DNA of 64,000 nucleotides from JAIBJN01 sp963839745 (GTDB taxonomy: Bacteria; Actinomycetota; Thermoleophilia; Gaiellales; Gaiellaceae): contig CAWIWC010000015.1 of assembly GCA_963839745.1 (NCBI GenBank), forward strand, positions 62,001 to 126,000, read 5' to 3'. The notes below the pieces were generated by a model that searched no databases, had not been told where the DNA came from, and worked only from the letters and a program-made list of their open reading frames with translations. Position 1 is the stretch's first letter. Each line of letters opens with the position of its first letter. Shown one piece after another: positions 49,629 to 59,307 of this stretch. The translations under genes and the position numbers were made by a program.

Positions 49629-50162
49629 TTAACCCGAAAGGTTCTCGACGGCGCGCGGTGACTCGACGGGCGTCTCGCAGAACGGGCAGATCTGCCAGAG
49701 CGGCTCGAGCGGCGCCTTGCAGCGCCGGCAGGAGTCCTTCAGCTTCGTCGTGCACACCGGGCAGGCGAGGAAGTTCGGCTCGATCGCGGCCCGGCAGACG
49801 GGACAGCGCTCGACCGCATCGAGGTTCTCCTCCATGGCCTTGATCTCGAGCTCGCGCTCGCGCACGTCCTCGAGGTACTCGGGCGGCCGGAAGAGCATGT
49901 AGATCAGCGGGCCGACGAAGGGCGGGAAGATCCCGAGCGCGACCGCCATCGCCAGGAGCCACGGATCCTCGATCCGCCGCCGCGCGTCCTTGTAGACCCA
50001 GTACGCCGACGCCAGCCAGAAGACGACGAGGAAGAACAGCGTGACGTTGCGGATGACCAGCCACTCCTCCGAGTCGAAGAAGTCGCCCACGAAATCCAGA
50101 GGGTTTCCGTCGTCCTCCGTCGTGGTCGTCGTCTGCGCGAGGAGTATCTGCATCTGCGTCAC
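49629..50162 (-). CDS. Membrane protein with C-terminal double zinc ribbon
   Basis: A 177-residue protein. The GTG at 50162 overlaps the stop of the preceding 37-aa gene (GTGA), favouring it over the ATG at 50153. Two membrane helices (LFFLVVFWLASAYWVY; LAMAVALGIFPPFVGPLIYM, 20 residues) are followed by a Glu-rich linker and two CxxC pairs twice over: CPVC...CPVC and CRRC...CPFC. This is a double zinc-ribbon as in many bacterial envelope proteins of unknown role. It lies between folC and ndk, in the same operon. Confidence 0.8.
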   Translation of the reverse strand: MTQMQILLAQTTTTTEDDGNPLDFVGDFFDSEEWLVIRNVTLFFLVVFWLASAYWVYKDARRRIEDPWLLAMAVALGIFPPFVGPLIYMLFRPPEYLEDVRERELEIKAMEENLDAVERCPVCRAAIEPNFLACPVCTTKLKDSCRRCKAPLEPLWQICPFCETPVESPRAVENLSG

Positions 50163-50272
50163 AACAGAATCTTGCCAACGAACCACCCTGCGCCAAACGC
50201 GATCGCCACGATCGTAAAGAGCACGATCGCGGCGAGGGCGAAGACGCTTAGCCGCTCGCCGACGCTTGCCAT
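50159..50272 (-). CDS. 37-aa single-pass membrane peptide
   Basis: A short gene starting ATG at 50272 inside the end of folC (25-bp overlap). It reads MASVGERLSVFALAAIVLFT, then continues hydrophobic to GAGWFVGKILL-stop. Its stop shares 4 bases with the start of the zinc-ribbon gene, the same coupling seen at many junctions here, which is the main reason to accept it. It would be one membrane helix with little outside it. No family is recognised. Confidence 0.6.
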   Translation of the reverse strand: MASVGERLSVFALAAIVLFTIVAIAFGAGWFVGKILL

Positions 50273-51387
50273 GGTAGACACGAAGGGCGGACGGAGGCGA
50301 GGTCCATGAGCAGGTACAGGGATCCGGTGACGAGGACGGCGCCCTCCGCGCCGGCGATCTCGCGCGCGCGCGCGAGCGCGGAGACCGGCTCAGGCACGAC
50401 CTCGACCTCGTCGAAGAACTCCCGGCCGAGGGCTGCAAGCTCCTCCGCGGGAAGGGAGCGCGGGCTCGACGAGCCAGCCGCGACGAGCCGCCGGCCGAGA
50501 GCCGAGAGCGCAGCCAGCATCCCGGCCGCGTCCTTGTCGTCGAGGATCGAGACGGCGAGCACCCAGTCCGCCCGCGGCGCGCGCCCCAGGAGGTAGCCGA
50601 CGCCGGCGAGGTTGTGCGCGCCATCCCAGAGCTCGAGCGGCGCCTCGCGAACGACCTCCATCCGCCCGGGAACGTGGACGTGCTCGAGCGGCGCGGGATC
50701 GACCATTCGACCGAGGAACTCCTCGGCCGCCGCGTGGGCGAGCGCAGCGCTCGAGCCCGACACGACCGTCACCGCCGAGGCCCCGGCGCTCCTCGCGGCC
50801 GCCGCCCACTCGGGTTCTCCCAGGACGACGAGCGTGCCGGGCGAGACGACGGCGAGCTTCTCCGCGGCGATGGCCTCGCGGGTCGGCCCGAGCACCTCGA
50901 CGTGCTCGAGGGCGACGTTGGTAAGGACGACGACCTCGGCGCCGAGCACGTTGGTCGCATCGTGGCGACCGCCCAGCCCCGCCTCGACGATCGCAACGTC
51001 GACCTCGGCAGCCGCAAACTCCGCCAGCGCCGCCGCGGTCAGCGCCTCGAACTGGGTCGCCCCGACGGACTCGGCCTCGGCCCGCACGCGCCCGAGCGCA
51101 ACCTCGAGGTCGGCCTCCCCGCTCCCGACGCGAACCCGCTCGGCCCACGAGACGACATGAGGGGAGGTATAGGCACCGACCCGAAGCCCCTCGGCGGACA
51201 AGAGCGCCTCGGCCATCCGCGTCGTCGTCGTCTTGCCGTTCGTGCCGACGACGTGGATCGCGCGGAGCCCGAGCTGGGGATTGCCCAGACGAGCCAGCAG
51301 CTCCCGCATCCGCCCCAGCCCGAACTCCTCGGGCCACGGGCTCAGCGACTCGAGCCACTCGAGGTGGGTGTCAGCCGCCGAGCGCAT
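50248..51387 (-). CDS. folC: Folylpolyglutamate synthase / dihydrofolate synthase
   Basis: Mur-ligase-superfamily enzyme adding glutamate to folates; 379 residues. The P-loop reads VVGTNGKTTTTRMAEALL (FolC usually has GTNGKGS, so this is a slight variant), and the diagnostic EAGLGGRHDATN is intact. PGRMEVV and ELWDGAHNLAGV (usual DGAHN) complete the active-site segments. It overlaps the valS stop by 17 bp. The valS-folC order is common in Gram-positive bacteria. Confidence 0.94.
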   Translation of the reverse strand: MRSAADTHLEWLESLSPWPEEFGLGRMRELLARLGNPQLGLRAIHVVGTNGKTTTTRMAEALLSAEGLRVGAYTSPHVVSWAERVRVGSGEADLEVALGRVRAEAESVGATQFEALTAAALAEFAAAEVDVAIVEAGLGGRHDATNVLGAEVVVLTNVALEHVEVLGPTREAIAAEKLAVVSPGTLVVLGEPEWAAAARSAGASAVTVVSGSSAALAHAAAEEFLGRMVDPAPLEHVHVPGRMEVVREAPLELWDGAHNLAGVGYLLGRAPRADWVLAVSILDDKDAAGMLAALSALGRRLVAAGSSSPRSLPAEELAALGREFFDEVEVVPEPVSALARAREIAGAEGAVLVTGSLYLLMDLASVRPSCLPWQASASG

Positions 51388-53788
51388 CGAGCTCGCGCCG
51401 GTACCGCTCGAGCTTCTCCCGCTCCCCCTCGACCACCTCGGCAGGGGCGTTCGCGACGAAGCGCTCGTTGGACAACATCCCCTCGGAGCGGGAGACCTCC
51501 TGCCGGAGCCGGGCGACCTCGTCGTCGCGGTTCCCGTTCACCGGCAGCTTGTCGGGCTGGACGACGACGTCGAACACGCGCTTCGCATCGCCATCGAGCT
51601 CGACGACCACCCCGCTCCGCCGCGCGATGGCCGCCGCGTCGCGCACCCGCTCGAGCGCGTCCAGGTCGGCGGCGAAGCGCTCGTCCGGCTCGGGCCACGG
51701 GGCGACGACGAGCCGGGTCTCGCGCGCGGGAAGGTGGGACCAGATCTCCTCGGTCACGTGGGGCATCACCGGGTGCAGCAGCGCCAGGAGCCGCTCGAGT
51801 GCCGCGAGCGCCGTCGACGCGGCGTCGGGGTCGTCCTCGTACAGACGGGGCTTCGCCGCCTCGGCGTACCAGTCGCAGAAGTCGTCACGCGTGAGGCGGT
51901 AGAGGATCTTCACGGCGGCCGCGAAGTCGAACTCGGCCCACGCGGCCTCGACCGCCGCGCGCGCGGCATCGAGCCGCGCGAGGATCCAGCGCTCCTCAAC
52001 CGCCTGCGGCCGCGCGTCCGGCTCGGCGCCCTCGGTGTTCGCCAGGATCAGCCGGGCCACATTCCAGAGCTTGTTCGCGAGCCAGCGGCCCTCCTCGATC
52101 GCCGCCACGGCGAACCGCACGTCCTGGGTCGAGGACATCTTCAGGAGCCCGTAGCGCGTCGCGTCGGCGCCGTGCTCGGCGATCAGCTCGAGCGGGTCGA
52201 TGCCCGTCCCGAGGCTCTTCGACATCCGCCGGCCGTCGGGCGCGAGCACCGTCGAGTGGATGATCACGTCGGTGAAGGGGACATCGCCAACGAGCTCGAG
52301 CCCCGACCAGATCATGCGGTTGACCCAGAGCCTGATGATCTCGCGCGCGGTCGAGTCGACGTCGCCCGGGTAGTAGCGGCGGAGGTCGTCGGTCTCCTCG
52401 GGCCAGCCGAGCGTGGCGAACGGCCAGAGCGCGGACGAGAACCACGTGTCGAGCACGTCGGGGTCGCGCTCGAGCTCGCCGGAGTCGCACTCCCCACAGG
52501 CCTCGGGAGGCGGCCAAGAGCACGTGGCGTGGCCGTCCGGGCAGTACCAGATCGGCAGCTGGTGGCCCCACCAGAGCTGCCGCGAGATGTTCCAGTCGGG
52601 GATCTCCTCGAGCGAGCGGATCGCGAACAGATGCTGCGACTCGGGGTGGTAGCGCACACGGCGCTCGCGCAGCGCCTCGAGCGCGGGCTTGCGCGGCTCC
52701 TCCATCGCGCACCACCACTGCAGGGAGACGAGCGGCTCGATGCGGGTGTGGCAGCGCTCGCACGTGCCGACGTTGTGGCGGTAGTTCTCCTGCTTCTCGA
52801 GCTGGTCGTGCTCGCGGAGCCAGGCGACGACCGCCTTGTCGGCCTCCGCCTGAGCGAGGCCCGCGAGGTCGGCGGCCTCCTCGTTCGTACGGCCGTCGGG
52901 CCCGATGACGGTGAGAGTCGGCAGGTCGTGCTTGCGGCCGATCTCGAAGTCGGTCGGATCGTGCCCGGGCGTGATCTTGAGCGCGCCGGTCCCGAACTCG
53001 GGATCGACGAGCTCGTCGGCAATCACAGGCACGCGCCGTTCGACGTACGGGACGACGACCTCCTTGCCGACGGCGTCGCGGTAGCGCTCGTCGTCGGGGT
53101 GCACGGCCACGGCGACGTCGGCGAGGATCGTGGCCGGCCGCACCGTCGCCACCGTGATCGACCCGGAGCCGTCCACGAACGGGTAGCGCGCGTACGTGAG
53201 CCTGTCGTCCATCGGCTCGTGCACCACCTCGAGATCGGAGATCGCGGTCTCGTGGAACGGGCACCAGTTGACGATGCGGTTCGCCCGGTAGATCCAGCCG
53301 CGCCCCCAGAGGTGGACGAAGAAGCGCATCACGGCCTCGATGTAGGCGTCGTCCATCGTGAAGCGCTCGCGGCTGTAGTCGAGCGAGGCGCCGAGGCGGC
53401 GGTACTGGCCCATGATCGTGCGCCCCGTCTCCTCGAGGTGGCGCCAGACCCGCTCGACGAACGCCTCGCGGCCGATCTCCTTGCGGGAGGTGCCCTCGGC
53501 GACGAGCTGCTTCTCGACCACGTTCTGCGTCGAGATGCCCGCGTGGTCGTAACCGGGCTGCCAGAGCGTGTCGTAGCCTCGCATGCGGTGCCAGCGGATG
53601 AGCACGTCCTGGAGCGAGCCGTTGAGTGCGTGCCCCATGTGGAGCGCCCCCGTGACGTTGGGCGGCGGCACGCAGATCACGAACGTCTCGTCGCGGCGCG
53701 CGCCGGCCCCGGCCCGGTAGTGGCCCTCCACCTCCCAGGTGTACTGCCAGCGCTCCTCGAGGCCCGCGGGGGAGTACGTCTGCTCCAT
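51371..53788 (-). CDS. valS: Valyl-tRNA synthetase
   Basis: Class I synthetase charging tRNA-Val; 805 residues from the ATG at 53788. HIGH is HMGH in PPPNVTGALHMGHALNGSL (19 residues), KMSKS reads GRRMSKSLGTG, and TTLLADVAVAVHP-type editing sequence (ATILADVAVAVHPDDERY) is present. Zinc-type Cys pairs (CERC, CGEC) are visible. The C-terminal coiled-coil arm is short. A TACAAT box 7 bp before the ATG suggests a leaderless transcript; a longer upstream frame is rejected. Confidence 0.97.
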   Translation of the reverse strand: MEQTYSPAGLEERWQYTWEVEGHYRAGAGARRDETFVICVPPPNVTGALHMGHALNGSLQDVLIRWHRMRGYDTLWQPGYDHAGISTQNVVEKQLVAEGTSRKEIGREAFVERVWRHLEETGRTIMGQYRRLGASLDYSRERFTMDDAYIEAVMRFFVHLWGRGWIYRANRIVNWCPFHETAISDLEVVHEPMDDRLTYARYPFVDGSGSITVATVRPATILADVAVAVHPDDERYRDAVGKEVVVPYVERRVPVIADELVDPEFGTGALKITPGHDPTDFEIGRKHDLPTLTVIGPDGRTNEEAADLAGLAQAEADKAVVAWLREHDQLEKQENYRHNVGTCERCHTRIEPLVSLQWWCAMEEPRKPALEALRERRVRYHPESQHLFAIRSLEEIPDWNISRQLWWGHQLPIWYCPDGHATCSWPPPEACGECDSGELERDPDVLDTWFSSALWPFATLGWPEETDDLRRYYPGDVDSTAREIIRLWVNRMIWSGLELVGDVPFTDVIIHSTVLAPDGRRMSKSLGTGIDPLELIAEHGADATRYGLLKMSSTQDVRFAVAAIEEGRWLANKLWNVARLILANTEGAEPDARPQAVEERWILARLDAARAAVEAAWAEFDFAAAVKILYRLTRDDFCDWYAEAAKPRLYEDDPDAASTALAALERLLALLHPVMPHVTEEIWSHLPARETRLVVAPWPEPDERFAADLDALERVRDAAAIARRSGVVVELDGDAKRVFDVVVQPDKLPVNGNRDDEVARLRQEVSRSEGMLSNERFVANAPAEVVEGEREKLERYRRELDALGG

Positions 53789-53795
53789 GGAGACG

Positions 53796-53801
53796 ATTGT
53801 A
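53796..53801 (-). promoter_or_regulatory. Leaderless-type -10 box of valS
   Basis: TACAAT on the minus strand, 7 bp before the valS ATG, with no ribosome-binding site between. It is the closest match to the TATAAT consensus among the boxes of this type here. Confidence 0.5.
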
Positions 53802-53819
53802 CGGCGGTGCCCGCGCCGC

Positions 53820-53960
53820 TCAGCCGAGGGCCGAGCGGATCGCGGCGACAATCGCGTCGCCGACGAAGACGGCCTCGAAGCCCTCGTTCTTGAGACGGTG
53901 CCCGAGGAGGCGACGGATATCCTGGTCGTCGCCGACTATCAGGATCTTGGCTTCGGCCAT
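53820..53960 (-). pseudogene. Truncated response-regulator receiver domain (46 aa)
   Basis: The frame MAEAKILIVGDDQDIRRLLG, then HRLKNEGFEAVFVGDAIVAA matches the first strand, acidic pair (DDQD), helix and second strand of a receiver domain. It stops at IRSALG, before the phosphorylatable Asp and everything after it. A complete receiver has about 120 residues. No output domain or histidine kinase is nearby. It lies between valS and the divergent TPR/cyclase gene. It is probably a gene remnant, although a very short expressed protein is possible. Confidence 0.6.
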
Positions 53961-53999
53961 CGCGCTACGGCACACTTCTAGCATGGAGACGGGTAGACG

Positions 54000-55928
54000 A
54001 TGAGCCAGATCACTCAGGATCCCCTCGCTGCGGGGCGGGAAGCCATCGGCCGCCTCCAGTGGGTCGAGGGCTACGAGCTTCTCCGCACGGCGGACGAAAC
54101 CATGGAGCTCGAGCCCGAGGATTTGATGCTGCTCGGGGAGGCCGCCATGTGGAACGGCCAGATGGAGATGATCCATCCGTACTTCGAGCGGGCCTACCGC
54201 GGCTACCTCCAGCAGGGCAACACGCTGCGGGCGGCTTACGTCGCCACCTGGATCGCACACGGCCTGAAGAACGACCTCCAGTTCTCGGTCGCCAACGGAT
54301 GGATGAGTCGCGCCAAGCGCCTGCTCGACCTCGAGGAGGAAGCGCCCGAGCACGGCTACTGGGCGCTGCAGCAGAGCCTCGTCCAGCTCGGCGAGCACAG
54401 CTTCGCCGACGCGCTCGCGCTCGCCAAGCAGGCCGAGGAGCTGGGGCGCCGCTTCGGGGACCGCAACCTCGAGATCCGCGCGCTCCAACGGCAAGGGAAC
54501 GTCCTCATCGAGCAGGGCGAGGTGGCGGAGGGGAAGCTGCTGCTGGACGAAGCGAGCGCCGCTGCCCTGGCCGGCGAGCTCGATCCGTTCTCGACCCTCG
54601 CCGTCTACTGCAACACGATCGGCGCGTGCCGCGACGTCGCCGACTTCGAGAGCGCCGGCGAATGGGCTGAGCGCGCCAGCGACTTCTGCGACACGAACTC
54701 GATGAACGCCTTTCCGGGCATGTGCCGGGTGAACCACGCCGAGGTGATGAAGTTCAAGGGCCGCCTGGCCGAGGCCCACGAGCTCGCCGACCGGGCGAGC
54801 GAGGAGCTCCGCATCTGGAACCCGCGCATCGCCGGGGCCGCGTTCTACGAGCTCGGCGAGGTCCGCCTCCGGCTCGGCGAGCTGGCCCAGGCCGAGCAGG
54901 CCTTCCGCGAGGCCGACGAGCTCGGCCGGACACCCGAGCCCGGCCTCTCGCTCCTCCGGCTCGCACAGGGCAACGCGAAGGGCGCCTTCGCCTCGATCCG
55001 CAGGGCGGCAGGGGACCTCTCGCTCAACCTCCCCGCCCAGGCGCGGCTCCTTCCGGCCGCGGTCGAGATCGCCGTCGCGGCCGGTGAGGTCGACCAGGCG
55101 GCGGAGTACGCCGAACGGCTCGGCGGCGTGGCGGACGTCTACGAGACCTCGGCGCTCCGCGCCTCAGCCGCGTTCGCCCGCGGGCAGGTCGCACTCGGCC
55201 GCAGCGAGGCCGACACGGCCTTTCACGAGTTCCGCCAGGCGCGGATGATCTGGGACTCGAACGGCGCGACCTACGACGTGGCGCGCGCGCGGGAGCAGCT
55301 CGGCAAGGCCCTGCGCGCCGGCGGCGACGAGGACGCGGCGGTCTGGGAGCTGCAGGTGGCCGCGGCGCGCTTCGAGCGCCTCGGCGCCGCCCGCGACGCC
55401 GACCGCGTCGGAGAGCTCCTCATGCGCGACCTCTCGACCGACGTCCTCAGGACCTTCCTGTTCACCGACATCGTCGGCTCGACCGAGCTGGCAAGCGCGG
55501 TCGCCTCCGACCGCCACTGGGTCAACCTGCTCCGCCGCCACGACGACGCGCTCCGCGCGATCTTCGCCGACTTCCAGGGCCAGGTCGTCGACCACACGGG
55601 CGACGGGTTCTTCGCCGCGTTCGAGGAGCCGGCGGACGCGGTCGGCGCCGCGATCGCGATCCAGCGCGCGATCGACCAGGAGTTCGAGTTCGACATCCGC
55701 ATCGGCGTCCACATGGACGGAGCGCTGCAGACGCGGGAGAACTACCACGGCAAGGGCGTGCACGCGGCCGCCCGCATCGGCGCCGCCGCAGGCGGCCGGG
55801 AGATCCTGGCCAGCGAGGCGACCATGCGGGAGCTGCCGCAGTTCGCGGCGTCCGCTCACCGAGCCGTCACCCTCAAGGGCTTCAAGGAGCCCATCGAGGT
55901 CTGCTCAGTGGGCTGGCAGCCGGGCTAG
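54000..55928 (+). CDS. TPR-repeat protein with C-terminal class III adenylate/guanylate cyclase domain
   Basis: A 642-residue cytoplasmic protein. Residues 1-460 are helical tetratricopeptide-like repeats (for example LAEAHELADRASEEL, LGELAQAEQAFREADELG), like the C-terminal parts of large LuxR/AfsR-type regulators. Residues 475-640 are a class III cyclase domain: FLFTDIVGSTELA (first metal Asp), VVDHTGDGFFAAFEEP (second Asp, GDG) and GVHAAARI. The last motif normally reads VNxAAR; the Asn is His, as in some actinobacterial cyclase-regulator proteins, so activity may be low. No DNA-binding domain is present. Confidence 0.87.
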   Translation: MSQITQDPLAAGREAIGRLQWVEGYELLRTADETMELEPEDLMLLGEAAMWNGQMEMIHPYFERAYRGYLQQGNTLRAAYVATWIAHGLKNDLQFSVANGWMSRAKRLLDLEEEAPEHGYWALQQSLVQLGEHSFADALALAKQAEELGRRFGDRNLEIRALQRQGNVLIEQGEVAEGKLLLDEASAAALAGELDPFSTLAVYCNTIGACRDVADFESAGEWAERASDFCDTNSMNAFPGMCRVNHAEVMKFKGRLAEAHELADRASEELRIWNPRIAGAAFYELGEVRLRLGELAQAEQAFREADELGRTPEPGLSLLRLAQGNAKGAFASIRRAAGDLSLNLPAQARLLPAAVEIAVAAGEVDQAAEYAERLGGVADVYETSALRASAAFARGQVALGRSEADTAFHEFRQARMIWDSNGATYDVARAREQLGKALRAGGDEDAAVWELQVAAARFERLGAARDADRVGELLMRDLSTDVLRTFLFTDIVGSTELASAVASDRHWVNLLRRHDDALRAIFADFQGQVVDHTGDGFFAAFEEPADAVGAAIAIQRAIDQEFEFDIRIGVHMDGALQTRENYHGKGVHAAARIGAAAGGREILASEATMRELPQFAASAHRAVTLKGFKEPIEVCSVGWQPG

Positions 55929-56008
55929 CCGGCTCCGCACCGAACCGTCCTGCGGGTCGGTTGCGAAGGGAGTTCACCCCCACCGCATCGACCTAGGAGG
56001 AAATGACC

Positions 56009-56857
56009 ATGTCCAAGCTGACACGTTGGGCGATCATCGCGGGCTCGCTCGCCGCGCTCGTCGTCCCGTTCGCAGCAGCCGCCGACAGCGGCAGTGACGG
56101 GAGAGGAAGCGAACGGCGCATCCTCTTCGCGACCGACTCGAAGGGCAATCTCCTGAAGTTCGACTCGCGCTCGCCGCGCGCCGTCAGTTCGAAGGCCATC
56201 ACGGGCCTGCCGGCGGGCGTCGTGCTCGGCGGGATCGACTTCCGACCCGCCACGGGCGACCTCTACGCGCTCGGAAGCGACAAGGTCGTCTACCGCGTCA
56301 ACGTGGCCACGGCGATTGCAGTGGCCGAAGGGCCGGCCTTCGAGCTTGCGCCGGATGCCCTCAACAGCGGCAACATCGGCTTCGACTTCAACCCGACCGT
56401 CGACAAGATTCGGGTCACGAGCGACGCCGACGACAACATCCGCCTCAATCCGGACGAGGGCAACCTGCTCTCCAAGGACACGAGCCTCACCCCCGCAGAC
56501 GTCATGGTGGTCGGCTCCGCGTACACCAACTCGTCCTTCACGGCGTTCGCCACCCGGCCGACCGTGACCGAGCTGTACGCCCTCGACATCGCCCCCAGCA
56601 AGGACCGGCTCTGGATTCAGCGCCCCGCCAACAACGGCACGCTGATCATGCCCGTCTCGCTCGGCTTCAACCTGGGCGCGAACGCCGGCTTCGACATCGC
56701 CGGCAGCAACAACGTCGGCTACGTCGCCGGCACCCAGATGGGCCGGAGCTCCGCCGAGCTCTGGCGCGTCGACCTGGCCACGGGCAAGACGCGGTCGCTC
56801 GGCCGCATCGGCAAGGGCGTGACCATCACCGGCCTCGCCGCCTGGCAGGACCAGTAG
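56009..56857 (+). CDS. Secreted DUF4394 protein
   Basis: A 282-residue exported protein. An AGGAGG at 55995-56000 fits the ATG at 56009 (8-base spacing) better than the ATG at 56003. A signal peptide (KLTRWAIIAGSLAALVVPFAAAA) precedes a beta-propeller-like DUF4394 domain: GIDFRPATGDLYALGS, GFDFNPTVDKIRVTSDADDN (20 residues), and LTGLAAW-like ITGLAAW near the end. DUF4394 proteins have no established function. It is one of few genes here with a canonical strong ribosome-binding site, hinting at high expression. Confidence 0.88.
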   Translation: MSKLTRWAIIAGSLAALVVPFAAAADSGSDGRGSERRILFATDSKGNLLKFDSRSPRAVSSKAITGLPAGVVLGGIDFRPATGDLYALGSDKVVYRVNVATAIAVAEGPAFELAPDALNSGNIGFDFNPTVDKIRVTSDADDNIRLNPDEGNLLSKDTSLTPADVMVVGSAYTNSSFTAFATRPTVTELYALDIAPSKDRLWIQRPANNGTLIMPVSLGFNLGANAGFDIAGSNNVGYVAGTQMGRSSAELWRVDLATGKTRSLGRIGKGVTITGLAAWQDQ

Positions 56858-56866
56858 TACGCCGCA

Positions 56867-56896
56867 GCGGGGTGGGCCCCACCGGGCCCACCCCGC
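56867..56896. terminator. Bidirectional terminator hairpin between DUF4394 and the clpX-distal gene
   Basis: A perfect 13-bp stem (56867-56879 with 56884-56896; arms GCGGGGTGGGCCC and complement) closes a 4-base loop between two convergent genes. No strong T-run follows on either strand. Confidence 0.65.
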
Positions 56897-56915
56897 CAAA
56901 CGTCCGGCGCCCGCT

Positions 56916-57377
56916 CTAGGGCTCGTCCCAGACGAGCGCGCCGTCCACGACCGCGAGCCGCCCGTACGCCGTCGTGGTCGTGTGGCCTTCGGCGTCGATC
57001 GAGTAGCGGCCGAGAATCGAGTCGCGGTTCTTCGTCCCACGTGCCGCGCGGGTCACCGCTAGGCGGTCGCCGCCTTCGGCCGCGATCGCGTCGAGGACGA
57101 GCGCCATCGCCTCGTAGCCGTACAGGGCGAAGGGCGCGCGCTGCGCGACGAAGAAGCGGGTCCGCTCGGCGGCAGAGGCGGCCGCGGCCGCATCCGCGAC
57201 GGCCTGCCGCGCATTGGCCGCCGCCCGCTCCTCGCGGTCCTCGCCGAAGGAATCGAGGGTAACGAGCTCCACGTCCGCATACGCGCGCTCGAGCGCAAGC
57301 TGCGCCCCGCGTAGGAGGTCGCGTCCCAGGCGCGCCGCCGGCCCGCTCAGAGGCAGGCTGGCGTAGACCCGGTGCAC
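56916..57377 (-). CDS. Short periplasmic-binding-protein-like fragment (internally deleted)
   Basis: A 153-residue frame with a GTG start, 7 bp after clpX. The first 65 residues look like the start of a Leu/Ile/Val-type binding protein (VYASLPLSGPAARLGRDLLR, 20 residues, then GAQLALERA and LVTLDSFG). The second part looks like its C-terminal end (FALYGYEAMALVLDAIAA, ILGRYSIDAEGHTTTTAYG). The middle, roughly 200 residues, is missing but the frame is kept. There is no signal peptide. It is either a decayed in-frame deletion product or a small soluble sensor. Confidence 0.6.
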   Translation of the reverse strand: MHRVYASLPLSGPAARLGRDLLRGAQLALERAYADVELVTLDSFGEDREERAAANARQAVADAAAAASAAERTRFFVAQRAPFALYGYEAMALVLDAIAAEGGDRLAVTRAARGTKNRDSILGRYSIDAEGHTTTTAYGRLAVVDGALVWDEP

Positions 57378-57384
57378 GGACGGG

Positions 57385-58659
<1,275 letters not shown>

Positions 58660-58695
58660 GTCTCTCTACCTTGTACCTCGAAATCGCTCGGCTGA

Positions 58696-59307
58696 CTAGG
58701 ACGCAGCCGCCATTGCAGGCGTGCCGCGATGGGCGATGACCGTGTCGATGATGCCGTAATCGAGCGCTTCCTGCGCGGTCATGAAGTAGTCGCGCTCCAT
58801 GTCCTTGCCGACCTTCTCGAGATCCTGCTTCGTGTGGGTGGCGATGATCTCCTCGAGGAGTCGCTTCATCGCGAGGGTCTCGCGCGCCTGAATCTCGATG
58901 TCGGTCGCCTGCCCCTGGAAGCCGGCCGAGACCTGGTGGATGAGGATCTTCGAGTGCGGCGTCGCCATTCGCTTGCCGTTGGTGCCGCCCGCCAGGAGCA
59001 GAGCGCCCATCGACATCGCGATCCCGACGCAGATCGTCTGCACGTCGGGCTTGATGTACTGCATCGTGTCGTAGATCGCCATACCGGCGTAGACCGACCC
59101 GCCCGGCGAGTTGATGTAGATCGAAATGTCCTTGTCGGGGTCCTCTGACTCGAGGTGGATCAGCTGCGCCACGATCAGGTTGGCGATCTGGTCGTCCACG
59201 GGAGTCCCGAGGAAGATGATTCTCTCGTTCAGAAGTCGCGAGTAGATGTCGAAGGCGCGCTCACCTCTCGACGTCTGCTCGACGACCATTGGGATCAACG
59301 GGCTCAT
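58696..59307 (-). CDS. clpP: ATP-dependent Clp protease proteolytic subunit ClpP
   Basis: Serine protease barrel, 203 residues from the ATG at 59307. The catalytic triad is visible: Ser in GIAMSMGALLLAGG, His in HSKILIHQVS, Asp in the DIEIQARET region. SRLLNERIIFLG and INSPGGSVYAGMAIYDTM are fully conserved. The start overlaps the tig stop by 4 bases. The frame stays open far upstream but that part is tig in another frame. Confidence 0.97.
   Translation of the reverse strand: MSPLIPMVVEQTSRGERAFDIYSRLLNERIIFLGTPVDDQIANLIVAQLIHLESEDPDKDISIYINSPGGSVYAGMAIYDTMQYIKPDVQTICVGIAMSMGALLLAGGTNGKRMATPHSKILIHQVSAGFQGQATDIEIQARETLAMKRLLEEIIATHTKQDLEKVGKDMERDYFMTAQEALDYGIIDTVIAHRGTPAMAAAS

Noticed and set aside
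53983..54003. Six-codon frame (METGRR) overlapping the start of the TPR/cyclase gene
   Set aside because: Too short and without supporting signals to call an upstream regulatory frame.
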